From Artocarpus heterophyllus (taxonomy: Eukaryota > Streptophyta > Magnoliopsida > Rosales > Moraceae): DNA of 64,000 bases. The translations under genes were made by a program, and so were the position numbers. The first letter of the stretch is position 1, and each line of letters opens with the position of its first letter. Of this stretch, positions 23,120 to 37,075 are shown piece after piece. The stretch lies in the NCBI GenBank assembly GCA_025403435.1, contig CM046333.1, positions 16,021,770 to 16,085,769 on the forward strand, in the 5' to 3' direction. The notes beneath the pieces are model-generated. The model was not told where the DNA came from. It searched no databases and saw only the letters and a program-made list of their open reading frames with translations.

Positions 23120-26100
23120 CTACTGTTAGGTAATTGGCTAACTGGCCTCATGCAAGACGGATAATTAGGTAGAAAGCTTGTTTGGTTCTTGTTTCTTCTT
23201 CTCTAGAGTCTAGAATTTTTTATGTTGGTAGACCATCAATCTCCAACTGGAAGCGATCACAAAGATATACGAACATCAACTATAATATTATCTTAATCTT
23301 TACAGGTTGACAAAAAAGACCAATTAAAAGTGGTTCATTACGAAACATACAATCGCATATGAACATGCATATGTTTGTACTCGTTTTTTCAAGTTTTAGC
23401 ATTCATTTCATCTTCCCATTAATTATTAGACTTTTCTTGTGTCAAATGCTAAAGAATTGAAGTAAGCTAACAGAAAAAAGCAAACTTAATTGGCTAGAAC
23501 TAATAATAATAATAATAATAATAATAATTAATAATAGAGAGAGAGGGGGGTTAATGGATTACATAGCAAAATATTTGTATTAATATTTTTATGGATAAAA
23601 CTTATCTTGAAAAAAGGGCGTCACGTTTGGTTGGCTTAAATCTAAAATTCCCACTCGCATTGATGCAGGAATCCCATACCTCACTGCATGTGCACATGCA
23701 TATTGAGCTAGCTATAAGCTAGAGAGAGAGAGAGAGAGAGAGATGACCATTCTCTCTTTCTTTCTGACTCACCACACAACCCCACCACCACCGACCTTTA
23801 ACTAACCAACTATTTTATCTCTTTTCCACTCCCTCTCTTTGAGATTCGGTTACCTACCTCCCAAACATGTCACATGTTCTCTTTCTCCTTTCTTTTCTCC
23901 TCTAGAAAAATAATTAAATAAATAAACAGAAAAAGATTCCTAATTGCTTTTTTATTTTTATCACTCTGGAGATAGTGTATAGTAATTTGATGCACTTTTA
24001 TCATTTGGGCATTAGTGCCAGGTATATATATATATATATATATCAAAATTTTGAGCGGCCTTACTATTATTTCTCTTCTTTCTTGGTGTATCTTGGAACA
24101 ATGTTGTTCTATATTATTGAGAATACATATCACATTAATTTAAGGTCCTGGGTAAATTTACAAGTCAAAATAGTACCACAATACAGAACAGAAGAATCTA
24201 TATATATATATATATATATGGAAGGAAAAAGGCAATCATCATGAATAACCTATATATTATATATGCATCTAGCACATGCAAAATTTATTAGCTGTCAAAA
24301 AGGGGCAGGTCTTCTGGAGTTCAGATGGAGTACTTCCCAGAAGAGCTTTTCTTAAAAATTATGCTCCAATCGAGTAGTCCTAATATCCTACCTGCATCTT
24401 CATTCTCACATTTAATAAATATAATTGGTGTGTATTATTTATATGATTTGGTGTTTCTAGTTGGAGACAGATCCGCCATTCTATGTGGGCCATTTTTTTT
24501 TTTTAAACTTTCACTTGAATAATTGTTTTTTTTTCCCTTGGAATTATATGACCCTTTTGCTACGTTCCATACAAGTGGTTAATGCAAATTATGCTAATTA
24601 GATCTTAATTATTATCTGATACTGGTTGGTAGCTAGCGGTCTACCCATTTCCACGTTACAAAATTTAAACTTTTTGGCTCTCTAATAAGGGTTCTAGAAA
24701 CATGAGTTTTGAACAAAACCGTATATTTAATTTGGTAGGAGAGTTGATGATTCAGTTATATCTAAAATTACATCATATCAGATAGTTGGAACATGGAAAA
24801 ATTTGACCATATAATATATGTATGAATATATTGGGTCGGTATTACTTGCAAGTTACTTTAGTATAAATTTCATATTAGAGAATAGATACCAAACATACTG
24901 TACACCTTAGGACGTTGGATTTTAATCAAATCATAGTGACACTGCAAATGTCGGTTTGGTATATATGTACTATTATGTGAACATATCCTACTTGGGTCGG
25001 TCATACATTAATTATAATTAATTATTTGTATTTAAATGACGATTACATTATTGTTGAGCCTCACCTAAATCCAGCCAAGATTTTGGTGCAATGCTTTGCA
25101 CCCTGGTTTAGGCAGATTTTAAGATGAAAAAAAATGAATTAGGCTTTATAACTGAACTTCTGATAGGTTGGGATAGTTACATGGATTTTAGAAGCGTATA
25201 ATCCTAATGCCCAAGCGTAAATTTCAAATTATATAGGATGGATAATTAAGAGTTTTGTCTGAGAAAATTAGGTAGCATGCCATAACTTTTATTGTATGTA
25301 TGCTTAAAATATTTATACCATGTTTTTTTGTTTGAATTTTACATTATATTTTGTTGATTTTTGAATAGTCTATTTGTATGGCATAAATCAATCAAAAGTT
25401 TCAATATTCATAGCAGATATATACATACATATATATATATATATATATATTTCGTTTTGAAAGAGAAAGACTATACTTTTTCAAGGGAACAGAAAGAGTA
25501 TATTTATTATAAACACGTAACTAATGTCCACATAATTTGGTCATCAAGTGATATATATGAGGGGATAATTAATTTGTTGTTTTGCAATAGATAGGACTAA
25601 GGAATAAATATTTCTAATAAACTATAAGTGATCAAGGAAAATATATTATTTGGTGCACCTAACAGTATTAATTACTCGAACGGAATTGTTGCATCATCTC
25701 AAAATTGTTCCTCTCCCACTAGTGGAATCGATGTAACATGACAATTAAGAACCGAAAATGACCCTATATATATATATATAGATGTATGTATACACCCCTC
25801 TATATATAGTACTACATATAGCTGCCAAACTTTAACATGTCAATGGGGAGGAATTAGTAGAAATGTGAGGATGATACCCTATTGGTTGACTTGTTTAGGA
25901 TAATGGGGATGGGATCTACGTATCCTTATCATAAAAGTGCACTGCGTATGATCATCATATGCGCACAAAATGTGTAATACTACAACATGGTCTTTGCTGC
26001 TTGATCTTATAATTATATCTATATTCAATGTGTTTGGTAGAGTGTCAATCGTGCTTCTTTGGAATACTATTTCTTCTAGAACAAATAAAATAAAATTCCA

Positions 26101-26538
26101 GCTTAAAAAAATTATTTAAAATTAATAGTTATTCAATGCAAAATCCGTCCGTTTTAATTTTTATTATTTTTTTTTTCCCTGTAACCGGTAAAAAACCTAC
26201 CCTGAATGAGAAGAAAGGAAAGCGAAATCTTACTTTTAGCGATAATTACAAAACTGTGACAGATAAAGGTGTATTTTGAGCTATGATTAATTTTTTACAA
26301 AAAAAAAAAAAAGATTAGTTAAGATCCACACGCGGCAAATTAATTCAATAATAATATGCAGTTCTGCCAAACTAGTAGTAGTTACACATTTGAAAAAAAA
26401 ATAATAATAATAATGCACTGGCAGATTGAAATTTAACCACCAAATAATAATACTATATACCAATTATACATAAGACACAGAGAAGTACATGAAAATTTTT
26501 TAACCCCCAAATGAGTAAAATAAAGGAAAAAAAAAAGT
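22116..26538. other. Intergenic, 3' side of the MYB gene
   Basis: No gene recognised. Microsatellites include (TA)n at about 23092-23119, (AAT)n near 23504-23528, (AG)n near 23721-23741, and (TA)n near 24021-24043, 24199-24220, 25430-25451 and 25764-25781. 23790-23860 carries two MYB-type AC motifs (ACCAACT at 23805-23811 and ACCTACC at 23852-23858) in a CT-rich leader-like stretch, but no coding region follows it. Confidence 0.55.
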
Positions 26539-27729
26539 TTATGAATTGAGAGGCATATTGTGAAATCTGTAGAAGGCATTTGTGGATTGGCAATTTCTGC
26601 ACAACTCGCCGCCTTGACACCCCAACTGGCAACACAAGCACACACCGCCAAACAACAACTGCTGATTCGTCTTGTTGTTATTACTACTAATTCCCAACGG
26701 TTTGGACTCGGCCGTGTTCGCGAACAACAACGACCGAGTCATCGGTTGTGCAAGAGATTGAAACGGCGCCAGACCAATGGACAGCTCCAAGTTAATATTA
26801 TTGTTGAGCTCCGATCCCTGTTGTTCATATTGACCATCTATATGTCGTTGGTCTTCCTCCGTTGTCGTTCCGCTGCTTGTGCAGTTGGATTCCGCCTTGG
26901 GCTGTATCATCAAGTCTGGCGCGGAAGATAACAATTTGGCGTGATTCACGTTGGTGTTGGTGTTGATTTTGGCGGTTTTGTTGACGAGGCTGATCTCAGC
27001 AACAGGCAGAGCCGGTGGAGAGGCGTTTCTGAAGTCTAAACGGGAAGAAACGGCGGTGGCGGCGGCGGCGGTGGCGGAGGCGGTTTCGCTGAGGGGACGG
27101 TGAGTCTGAGGGTCGAGGCCTCGGCTGATGAGCTTGCGCTTGATGTGAGTGTTCCAGTAGTTCTTTATCTCGTTATCCGTTCTTCCCGGTAATCTCCCGG
27201 CAATTAAGGACCATCTGATGAAAATCAAATTGGCAATTCAATTAATTAAGGAAAATTCAAAGTCAATTGTGGATTACAGAATTTATGTGACGAGAAAAAG
27301 AAAAAAAAAATGAAGGGCACACAAGATTGGAACAAAGTATTACTTGTTTCCGAGTAAACCGTGAAGCTTGATGATTAGCTCGTCTTCCTCTTCGGTGAAA
27401 TTCCCCCGTTTCAGATCAGGACGGAGGTAGTTTATCCATCTCAGCCTACAACTTTTTCCGCACCGAAGCAATCCTGAGTTGAAATTTCAAAACAATAAGC
27501 AACATAGTCAGAGAAAGCTCCTCTAACCGTTGTTTGTATTTTTTATACAAAAAATTAAGTTTGATGAAAATCCGAGCGCTTAAAAAAAAAACGTACCAGC
27601 GGCTTTGGGCAGGGAACGCCAGCAGCCCTCCCCGTGGATGCGGATGTAGTCGATGAGGCGCTGGTCTTCCTCTTTGGTCCAAGCGCCTTTGTTGGTGTGG
27701 GCTTTCTCACAGCAAGGAGACCGTCCCAT
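26539..27729 (-). CDS. R2R3-MYB subgroup 4 repressor (MYB4/MYB6/MYB308-like)
   Basis: Three exons on the minus strand, 27729-27597, 27473-27344 and 27214-26539, joined at GT-AG sites, give 312 residues. The first two exons are 133 and 130 bp, the standard sizes for this family. The start is ATG GGA CGG ([17 protein letters not shown]). The R2 and R3 repeats span about residues 14-112 with regular tryptophans. R3 carries the bHLH-binding signature, ELIIK to IAGR. Subgroup 4 marks follow: [10 protein letters not shown] after R3, an EAR-type repression motif NLELSIGL near 229-236, a CLCC...CRNC zinc-finger-like motif at 280-296, and a terminal FYRF at 302-305. Members are nuclear repressors of phenylpropanoid, lignin and flavonoid genes. 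The exact orthologue is not settled. Its 5' flank contains AC elements, the type of site such MYBs bind. Confidence 0.93.
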
Positions 27730-28041
27730 ATGTTTTTTTTTTTTTTTTTAGTATGGATGCTAGCAGAGAAAAAAGGGTTGGGTAAGGTATAGCTATTACT
27801 TTGGAGATCTGATCAGCAGAAAAACGCAAAATTATTATAAGAGAGTAGTACTATTGGGTGATGATGTCGCAAATGGATAAGAACGTTCGTCCCCTTCCCT
27901 CTCTTGATGCCCTTGAATTTGTTTTGTCTCTACCAATTGAAACTTGAGGAAAGGATAAGAAAGAGAGAAAAGAAAAGAAAAAGTGTGCGTGTGTGTGTGT
28001 GTTAGAGTTTTGGGTTAAAAAGAAAGAACAGGGTGAGAGGG

Positions 28042-28048
28042 ATTTATA
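28042..28048 (-). promoter_or_regulatory. Putative TATA box of the MYB gene
   Basis: TATAAAT on the minus strand, about 315 bp before the start codon and followed by a CT/GT-rich leader (27975-28000 is a GT run on the plus strand). It is the only well-placed TATA motif seen. Confidence 0.45.
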
Positions 28049-28226
28049 TGATCTTATAGGCAGGAAAGGATAGACAGAGAGAGAAAAAAGGGCTCCAAAT
28101 GAGGAATGGAAAGAGGAGTGGGAAGAGGGGGGGAGAGAGATTTGACCTTTTAATTTTTTTCATTTTCTTTATTTCTGTTGGTGTGAGAAAGACAAGTGGT
28201 TAATTAGTAGTTACAGATGGGGCTGT

Positions 28227-28240
28227 GGTTTGGTAGGTAG
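28227..28240 (-). promoter_or_regulatory. AC elements upstream of the MYB gene
   Basis: Read on the gene strand this contains ACCTACC overlapping ACCAAAC, matching AC-I and secondary-wall MYB-responsive element consensus sequences. An ACCAACC copy on the other strand lies at 28425-28431. Confidence 0.5.
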
Positions 28241-28322
28241 CTATACTTTTACGTCATATTCGCCTCCTTTTGTGGGGTTCTCTTCTTAGCCCCTTCTTTT
28301 CTCGACCCTTTAATAAAAAAAA

Positions 28323-28325
<3 letters not shown>

Positions 28326-28354
<29 letters not shown>

Positions 28355-28356
28355 GA
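28326..28356. repeat. (GA)n tract upstream of the MYB gene
   Basis: GA dinucleotide run after an A-run; a CT-type microsatellite on the gene strand. Confidence 0.85.
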
Positions 28357-29100
28357 GGGAAGGGCAATAACAAACAAGTCCAAGTTCAAGATATCAAACA
28401 TCACTTGAGAGCCACATGGCTTCTACCAACCAGAGAAGGGGAAAAAAAAAAAAAAAAACAAAACGGGAAAAAAAAAGAGAAAACAATTGCTTGCTTCTAG
28501 CATTTACGTTGCTATACAATAATAACCAAGAGAAGATTGTTGTATAAAAAATGTCAAAAAAATCTCTATTTAATGTCATAATTCTGAACGCAGGTAGATT
28601 CCATGCAATTGTATAATCATAAAAGGCGTATATGTGATATCAAATGCCTGCATAGCATTTGGAATTATTTGATTGCAATGATGTAACTGTGCTATTATCA
28701 ACTGACAAATAGCATTGATTGGTACATCGAGACTGGTAAAAAATAATTGGTAGATCAAAAAGTTTTAAAAAGTTTGTTTGTTTTTTTTTTAAATTTTTAT
28801 ATAACATGGATTCTGATGTTTTCATAGATAAAAAGATATGGACCATTAAAAACATTTTTTCTATTAATATTTTTTAGTTCGCTATTTATTAAAACGGTAT
28901 TTATATGGCCTTATCCGGTGGCAAAAGATAAATTGGAATAAATTTAGAATTTTTCTATCCTAATCATGGTCGGCGAGTATCTTTCATATTTCGTAATAAT
29001 TTCTATCATGCACGTTAATGTGAAAGCAAAACTTATTTTATATTCATTCCAGAAAAAAAAAAAAAACCTTATTTTTCAGTATACATTAATGAAAATTAAG

Positions 29101-29225
29101 TAAGGGTGTGTTTGTTTGAGTTTTCAAATCACGGTTCGAATCATTTTGCTACAGTAATTTCTCTCATAAAAATTTAAATCTTCATTCAAATACTATACTT
29201 AAATACTCATACCAAACATACCTTA
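29101..29225. mobile_element. Small MITE
   Basis: Terminal inverted repeats TAAGGGTGTGTTTG and CAAACATACCTTA, about 125 bp, AT-rich interior with GCTACAGTAATT. TAA/TTA at the ends fits a Tourist-like insertion preference. Confidence 0.7.
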
Positions 29226-30230
29226 AATCTACTTTTTCCCCTCTTCCGGATAATATATATCACTGAAAAGCCCTGGTTTGGCGATTAAATATGCTTGGAT
29301 AAAGAAAAATGTCGTTATCTCGTATAAGAGGAGGAAAAAGAAAGGGAAAAAATTGAGAACATTTTTATTTTTTACGCACCAGTTATAAAGTAGGGATAGT
29401 CAATTAATTTTTCCTTCTCCTTAAGCGAATATTAGAATCTATAATGTATTTTTTATATGTTAAGATTTTTTTTTAGAGAAAAAATAGGGAGATTATCTTT
29501 TTTATTTTGTTTAGATAAATCGACCATCACCTTATTTAATGTTTTTCTAATGACAAAAAAAATTACCCTTTTTTTATATCACACATAATAATCTCAGAAG
29601 TAGTCAACATGAACTATGCGAAAAGGCTGGTCTACCCGCCACACAACTGCGAGTTTGATTTTAAGAACAACAAAGTCCATGAACTTTGCGCCTACCAACA
29701 AAAATAAATTTTTTTAAAAAATAAAATCAAAATTAATTATTGTTAAATGCAAGAAGCTTTAAAAGATCTAACATTTCTGCTATAGGATTTCTCTCAAAAA
29801 GCACTATTATACCCTTTATTAAAAATTATTGTGTCTTTTTACGCAATTAAATTTGTCTAAATTTAAAGGGGTTGATTTTGTAAAACTAAAAATAAAAGCG
29901 TAAATTTGGTGTAATAGAAAAAAAAAAAAAAAAACACACACACACATAAAGATAATTTCAACCTCCTTAAAAGCAATACAAGAAGCGGTTTTCCTAAAAC
30001 TTGTATATATGCATTATGCATCATTGAATTTGGAAGGAAAATTCCTCACCTTTGCATGCATGGACAGCTGGCTGGTCGATTCCTAGTTCCAACTTTTGAT
30101 CCGGATATGTCCCCTCGATTTATTGATTTTCTTCCCTTCAAAACTCTATTTTCTTGCTTTGATCAAAATACCATTTTTTTTTATATTGTCTACATGAGAA
30201 AAAAAATTGCACACCTGGAATGAAAATGAA

Positions 30231-30388
30231 GGCCTGTTTGTTTTTGTTCTCAAAATTTTTAAAAATATTTTTTTATGTTTTTCCCGGTAAAAAATTTTAA
30301 AAATACTTTTAGTATAATTTTTTAAAAAATTTTTATTTTTCAAAACAAAAATATTTTTATCTATTTTGAAAACAATACCAAACGACCC
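30231..30388. mobile_element. MITE with 4-bp flanking repeat
   Basis: 158 bp. The ends GGCCTGTTTGTTTTTGTTCT and the complement of AACAATACCAAACGACCC pair with few mismatches. TGAA flanks both sides (30227-30230 and 30389-30392). The interior is almost only A and T. Confidence 0.7.
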
Positions 30389-32148
30389 TGAAGTTTTTTT
30401 TTTTTCCCTCCCGTATTTTCCCCTTTATATGAAAGTGTTTGCTTAGACCAAGAGCATAATTATAACTGGAATTAGCTTTTTCAAAAAGGGATTGAAATTT
30501 CCCTTAAACAAAGAGAAGGGATTAAAATTTTGACATACATATATGATATACGTATAGATTTATATATTTGCCATAGTGGAATTATAATTTAACCCAACTA
30601 TATCTACCGGTGGAATAAAGCATGTATTAAAAAATATTCTCGAGGGATGAACATTGACAATTGTACATAAATTTTTTATTCTAACAAATGACGTAAGCAA
30701 ATCATATATAACTAAATAGGATCTTTAACTAATTAGCAAGTAAAGAATACGAAATAATGGGCAATGTTTTCTGTCGATAGAACTATTATTATTCAATTGA
30801 TTGCGTACGGCGTTGATGAAGTATATGGGACTTTGGGCTTGAGAGGGCTTCTCGTAAGTTGTTTTGACCTTTTAGGTTTAAAAGTTATTTTTAAAAGTGT
30901 TTAGATAATTTATTAAAAGTATTTTTATTTTTTTAAAGTTTTTTTTAAAGCCATCAAATATGGTTTCTTCAAAAAAAAATTCTTAAATAAACTTTAAAAC
31001 TTATACCATAGTATTGATAATATATTTTAAATTTAAATATAATATTTTTGTAACTTTTAACAAAAATTGAAACCATTTTATCTATAAAAACCTCTTTTAA
31101 AAGTATAATTCAAAACACTTACTAAAAAGTTATAGTTTTTGCTTCACTTTTTTTTACTGACTAAAAGTATTAACAGTGCGAAACGGACCCTTTGTCTGGC
31201 TAATTTGCTACCAAATAAACTGCATCAAAATGGCATAAAAGGACTGTCAATCTCATCAAATTGCTGTTTCATTGAAAACCCAATAGTTGGTTTCGAAATT
31301 TTCCAAATTATTATTATGTGCACAAAACAAAGCTAGCAAAGCCGTGGTAAAAATTAAAAAGGTGTGGCTTAATTTGGAAGAGGGATGGATGGAATTGGGC
31401 ATTTATAATCTAGACCTAATTATGAGTCCCCACAGGGAGAAAGAAAGACTTTTTGGTGGCATTACAAGTAGTCATTTAATGCTACCTAGAGGGGTTGCTC
31501 CTTCCAGACGCAGTCCACTGATTATAATTAAGAACCCCATCCACCGGAAAGCTATGGTACTTGTCTCTTTTGGTTGATGCGTGTTAAAGAAGCAAAAATG
31601 ATACATCCCTTTTCTGGGACTTTTTTTTTAGGTATCTTTTGTCAAAATTTATGCCATCAAGCAACGTTTCATGTGATGTGAGGAAGAAGCTGCTTTCACT
31701 GGTCTTCTCTCTCTTCTTGTTGAGTGCGGACATTATTTGTAAAATGGGAACATATAGCAGATTACAGTTGGCCTTTTAAACGGGGGGGCCCAATAAAATT
31801 TTCTTTTCACATTTTGGTTGTTGGAATCCTAGTATTTTGATTAGATCCTGATGTGGCAACCAAAAAAATAAAAATAAAAAAATAATAAAAAAAAGGCGAG
31901 GATATAATGCATGCAAAGCCGAGATTTGGTAAGTATAAATTTAGAACTTGGCAGTTCGGTCACCGAAAGCAAAAAAGCAACCAGGAGATACGAGAAAGAA
32001 TTTTGTACCATAATTTATCATCTTCCATGTACAATGAATTTAGCAAACAAGACCCCTAAAAGAATTAAGAAATAATACAATATTGACTACACGTGTAAAA
32101 AAAGAAAAAGAAAAAGAAAAATAATTGAGAGGACTAGTATATTGGAAG

Positions 32149-35100
32149 TTACAAGCGTTTCGTAGTATTACTATTTTCAGTCCTTGCTTCTGCTTGTTTA
32201 CACATGCAATCTGGCATAGGAAATGTATACAATGACCCACTAGGCTTTCTCAATTCAATACCCTTTTGATCACTGTGGCGAAGCATGTCGTGCATTTGTC
32301 GTTTGAAGTCCTCCCATCTGAAGAACATTATGAAAGAAATGAGAATGGTAAAGTGATTTGTCAATGACGTTTCCTCATTCGGAAAAAAAGAGTATTTTTA
32401 ACAACATTATACCTGATTTTGGGATTATCAAACAACACGGCTAGTTTTCTCTTGTCTGGTTTGATAGTCTTTGCATGTCCTCCGTACAGGTAGCGCCTAT
32501 GGCCCATCAAGAAGTGGGGAAAATTGCCACCCTGCGTGGTCACAAAGACTTCACTGTGAAGGCAAACCGTGTAATCAAGAGCAGCCAACCTAGACGAGTG
32601 GCCCTACATCAAAAGTTATAGTCTAATGATTAACAATAGACACAACCAGAAGTTTTAATCCAACGATGAACAATAGAAACAACCAAACTATTGATTGGTA
32701 GTTCGGGGAACCAGATACAAAAAAAATTGTAAAAAGATACTACAAAAGTCTTATTTTCTTTTGCCCAAAATGATGGTTGGGGGAAATGCAGATATCATGA
32801 CAAATGATACCTTAAAAGGAGAAAGTTCTTCTGGGGTAGCCAACGTGTCTTTGGTTTCTAAACGGGGAAACATTTGTTTAAGTGGGGCCATATACTTTTC
32901 GGCTTTATAAATTTTGCCTGCTGCAACGTATACTGAAGTTGTATTGTTGAAACCCATGCCTCTAAGCATCATTCCGACCTACAGGACGAAAGCAAAACCT
33001 AAACCAATCACCAAATGCATATAATTTTGCAGAAACCAACACAAATTGTAAGTTGACTGTGTATACCTCCAAAGGAGTTAAAGGGCATTTTCCATCTACT
33101 CGGTTTGCACCAGGCCTTATAACTCTACCCCTTTTCCTGAATTTTCCTCTCCAACTTCTTTCTCGAGCTATGTCCATCTCACGTTTCTCTTCCTCCCCTC
33201 CATCGTATTCACAGCATGAAAAGGCAACCATATCCTTGAGAAAGAGAACATCAGCTTTTAGAAAGAATCCATGAACACCTTCAAACTGATTGCACCCCAA
33301 AAGATATCAAAGTTTACCTCCTCAAACCGGAGATGCACTGATACATATTTTCCGCCACTCTGGTAGCTTTTTTTAAACAAACGATCCACCATTTTCTCCG
33401 CCAGCCTCTTTATAGGTTCTGAGAATCTCAGCGCTTCAAAATTCGTTAAGCATCTAAGTCCTTGGACACTTGAAGGAACACCATGAGCCAATCTGTTGGA
33501 AAAAGGAGCAATGCGCACAGCCCTGCACCACGGATGGAAACCTACATATAGCTGTCACTGTACAACATTCTACAAGGCCATTTTGAGAGACAGGCAGGCA
33601 AAGAGATAAAGAAGTGAATTGGAAACAGAGACTGCAGTCACTGTGACATGCAAACAGTTGTACCTACTTATTTATCTATTTGGAATCAGCCTTCTTTTTT
33701 CAACAATGCAGGGCCACATGACCTTAATCTTGGCCATGAACAATACCAATCTCAACAAAAACCAAATATATTTACAAAAACCAACAAGACAGGGCATATA
33801 GCAAGTGGCGTTACAACAGACATCTCACAATGTCTATAGAGAACACAAAGATATCATGAGATAATGCAAAAATACCATAGAATTGGGGTAAACAGTACAT
33901 AAAAATATAAGATCAAAGAACTTGCTTACAGAAACATCCTTGAAAATGAATAGTTCAGTAACAAAACAGTAAATAAAATTTTACGATCAAAGAACTTGCT
34001 TACAGAAACGTCCTTAAAAAATGAATGGTTCAGTAACAAAATTCGTAATTCTTGCAAGTAGTCATGACATTGAATTTAAAGTCTATCAGAGTTTAGCACA
34101 ATACAACAGATACAAGAGGCAAAAATAAAGCACAAATACGATACTCGTACCCCATATTCACCAACTTTGGGAGGACCTTATGTAAATAGTAGGTTGGACT
34201 TGACCAAGCTTTTACTCTCAGATTCACAATGTTGCTTATATTATTATCAAACCGCTGTAGTATATCTTCCGGGAGCTCTCTGACCACATTTACGTGATGT
34301 CTAAGTGTATCTACAAAGAAATCTTCATCAAATATGTGCCCAAACTTGCTGCAAGTAGGAAAGAAACAAAACCTTATGTAAATGATTTATCTCGTGAAAA
34401 GCAAATAAGGTGACAAAAAAAGAAAACAGATGTAACTATTTAGCTCGTAAAGAACTAATAAGATAACCAACACACCCCCGCCAAAAAACAAAAAAAAAAT
34501 GATGAAACTTCTTAAATTATTTTCCCTTTCATTTGTTAAAAGTATTAAGCACATTTCTCTTCATTTTCCGGTATCATGTTCCATGGCTCAGGACCCAATT
34601 AAACAACCTCAGATCAACACAAAGCCTGTAAGATCATATAAGTACAGTTTAGAATCAAAATGGGATAACTTTCCATTTTTTCGCTACTTTGAGAAGCTTC
34701 TAAAGCCACATGTACAACTATTTGGGTAAATTAATAAAGGAGCTTTATTCATTTGGAAGAGCTTCTTATGGAAGCTTAGTGCCCCTAGTTTCTCCAACAA
34801 GAGCTTCAAACAAAAACGAGGGAAGATTTTTATTTCCAATGAGACTTTTTAATTCCAGTTTGACCTCTTTTCATGAGTAAAAACACAAAGAAAAGTTAAT
34901 CTTTAATTTCCTTATGATGACAAGAAGTCAAGTTTTTATTTCCAATGAGATTTTTTTAAGTCCAGTTTTACCTCCTGTCATAAGTAAAAACACAAAGAAA
35001 AGTTGATCTTTAATTCCCTTACGTTCACAAGAAGTTATTATAAAATACAACCGAGAAGTTATGTGTTTTGTCTCTCTGTCTAAAATTGAAAAACAGAATA

Positions 35101-37075
35101 CTGAATAGTGGCAAAAATGTTGATAGAATCTCTCAGCGAAAAGAAAATATATGTTGTATACAAATATTAACCAAAAATTTAAACATATTTGCAAAATTAT
35201 CCAGAGACACATCTTCCAACCCACGTTAGAACATTTAAGAAAAATTTTGGCCCCAAAGTAGTGAATTTCTCTTCTTATTTGTCAGTTTATTTTAGTGTAA
35301 AACAAAAGAACTACAAGGGTAATCATCATAGGCACGGTAGCTATAATAACGATAACGCATGAAATAATTACCTGGAGTCTCGCCACACACTATTTAAATG
35401 AAAAATTGGAATTAAAAGAGTTGCATTCAATAGTCCAGCCACAGCAACTGCATCACAAATCTGCAATGAAAGTATCAGGAAAAGTCGTCCAAAGAAAAAT
35501 GATATTTTGTATAGGAACTGGAAGTTAATAGTTTAACAGCATGTCAACAATTGAAAACTAATACAGGTTTGAACTTTGAAGTGCTGGTGTGAAAAGCGTT
35601 TGGAGTAGCAAAGTTCTAAGGTAAAACAATTTGCACACACAAAGATACTTAGGTGGTTTTCTTTATTTCGTTTAAATTAAGATTTGTAGTCTGTTTTCCA
35701 ATTGGTTTCTTATGGCTTGCCTACATATATGCCTTGCTATGGTTTTTCCTTTCAACATAGCACATTACTAACCAAGGGCTACGAATCGACATTTGCTGAG
35801 AAATCCACGGAATTTTCCTCCTTTTGTTCTGTCTATGGAGTTGATTTTGCAAGGAGGTGCATTATATTGAAACTGTTAATTGTTAAGTAAAACATACCGA
35901 TAGACGTTGCTGATTTAACCCACCATTTGCTTCAATTATGAAGAACCCATTTGACTTTGGCAATTCTGAAACACCAAAAAAGAAAAGGCAAAATTAACAG
36001 TTGATTCTGATTTTAAATCCCTAAATATTAAACTTGACTTGTTTTCCTAAAGGATTATAAAAACAAGACCAAACATGAAATCTAATTGTGGTTCTAATTG
36101 CATGAAATTAAGTCAAAGGTGGTAGACGTTTAATTAGAAGTGTTATAACAGAAAAAGAAAAATATGATAGATGGGCAACAAAAATTGAGACATGCAGAGT
36201 GTGCAAGAAGCAGGACATATTTGTGTAAACTGTCTCGGTTAGCATTTGAGCTTGCTCAGGTGAAAAGGACGATGTAACAAGCTATTTTATCTGACTTCTG
36301 AGACTTGGAAATTTCCATGCAAGCACTTTGAAATGTTATCTAACAATTAAAAAGGTAAGTGTGATTCTTATACAGAAAACTCAGACCTGCTTTTGGGATG
36401 TCCTTGTGAACACAGGGCTTCCAAGCTTGATGCACTGTTGAATTCCACACTGACAACATCTGCGCATTTCCCATCCGTTAATTGCCAGTTTCTCAAATTG
36501 GCCACAAATGCCCCCTTTGTTTGTTCTTATGAAACGACTATTTTCAATTCCCTAACTAACTTAACAAACAATTTATGCAGCCTTTCACAATGCTAAGCAG
36601 AAACCACTCAGAAGCTACTTAAAACATAATCAAATGTTCTACATAATTACACTAAAATGGGTACAGAAAAACAGAAAACAGACAACAATACCGCGTTTTC
36701 ACTTCCATTGCTCTCGGCTTGCATAAAAGGCCAGAGCTTCTCGAAGACCTGAGGACTCCGATAGACGGAGCCCGGCGGGTGGCGCTTGTGGACCACGACG
36801 ACGCCGTTTTTTATCCCGACGACGTCAAAGCTCACCGAGCCCATGTACAGCAGCATTCCCGAAATGTAAAACAGCGGAGCCAGCAAAAGCACGCCTCTCC
36901 TCCTGAAAACCGCCGAAATCAGCAAAAGCACGATCCTCTCCACCACGCTCTGCTTCAATCCCCGTCCAAATCCTCCGCTCCTGCTCCGGCCATGGCGGAA
37001 CCTCGGCGACGACGGCGGCGATCCTCCACCTCCGCCGCCGCCGCCGCGGGTGCCGAGGCGGCTGTAGCCGTGCAT
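32149..37075 (-). CDS. O-fucosyltransferase family protein (GT106-type, Golgi)
   Basis: Ten minus-strand exons: 37075-36692, 36459-36387, 35965-35898, 35460-35372, 34348-34151, 33522-33318, 33234-33067, 32978-32811, 32603-32413 and 32317-32149. They join at GT-AG sites into one 1713-nt frame, 570 residues. The N-terminus is basic and glycine-rich, followed by hydrophobic stretches near 47-80 ([27 protein letters not shown]), as in type II Golgi membrane proteins. Family motifs are GSVYRSPQ before the catalytic part, [11 protein letters not shown] near 162-172 (GDP-fucose site region), [14 protein letters not shown] in the middle, and [13 protein letters not shown]...[16 protein letters not shown] near the C-terminus. 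The family transfers fucose from GDP-fucose to proteins or wall polymers. The acceptor of this member is unknown. Confidence 0.92.

Larger units (their letters stand above)
28600..32148. other. Intergenic between the MYB and O-fucosyltransferase genes
   Basis: AT-rich, no gene recognised. Contains two MITE-like elements (29101-29225 and 30231-30388), an A-run followed by (CA)n at about 29920-29946, and a fold-back-like AT-rich stretch at 30890-31140. Short ORFs here lack codon structure or homology cues. Confidence 0.55.
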
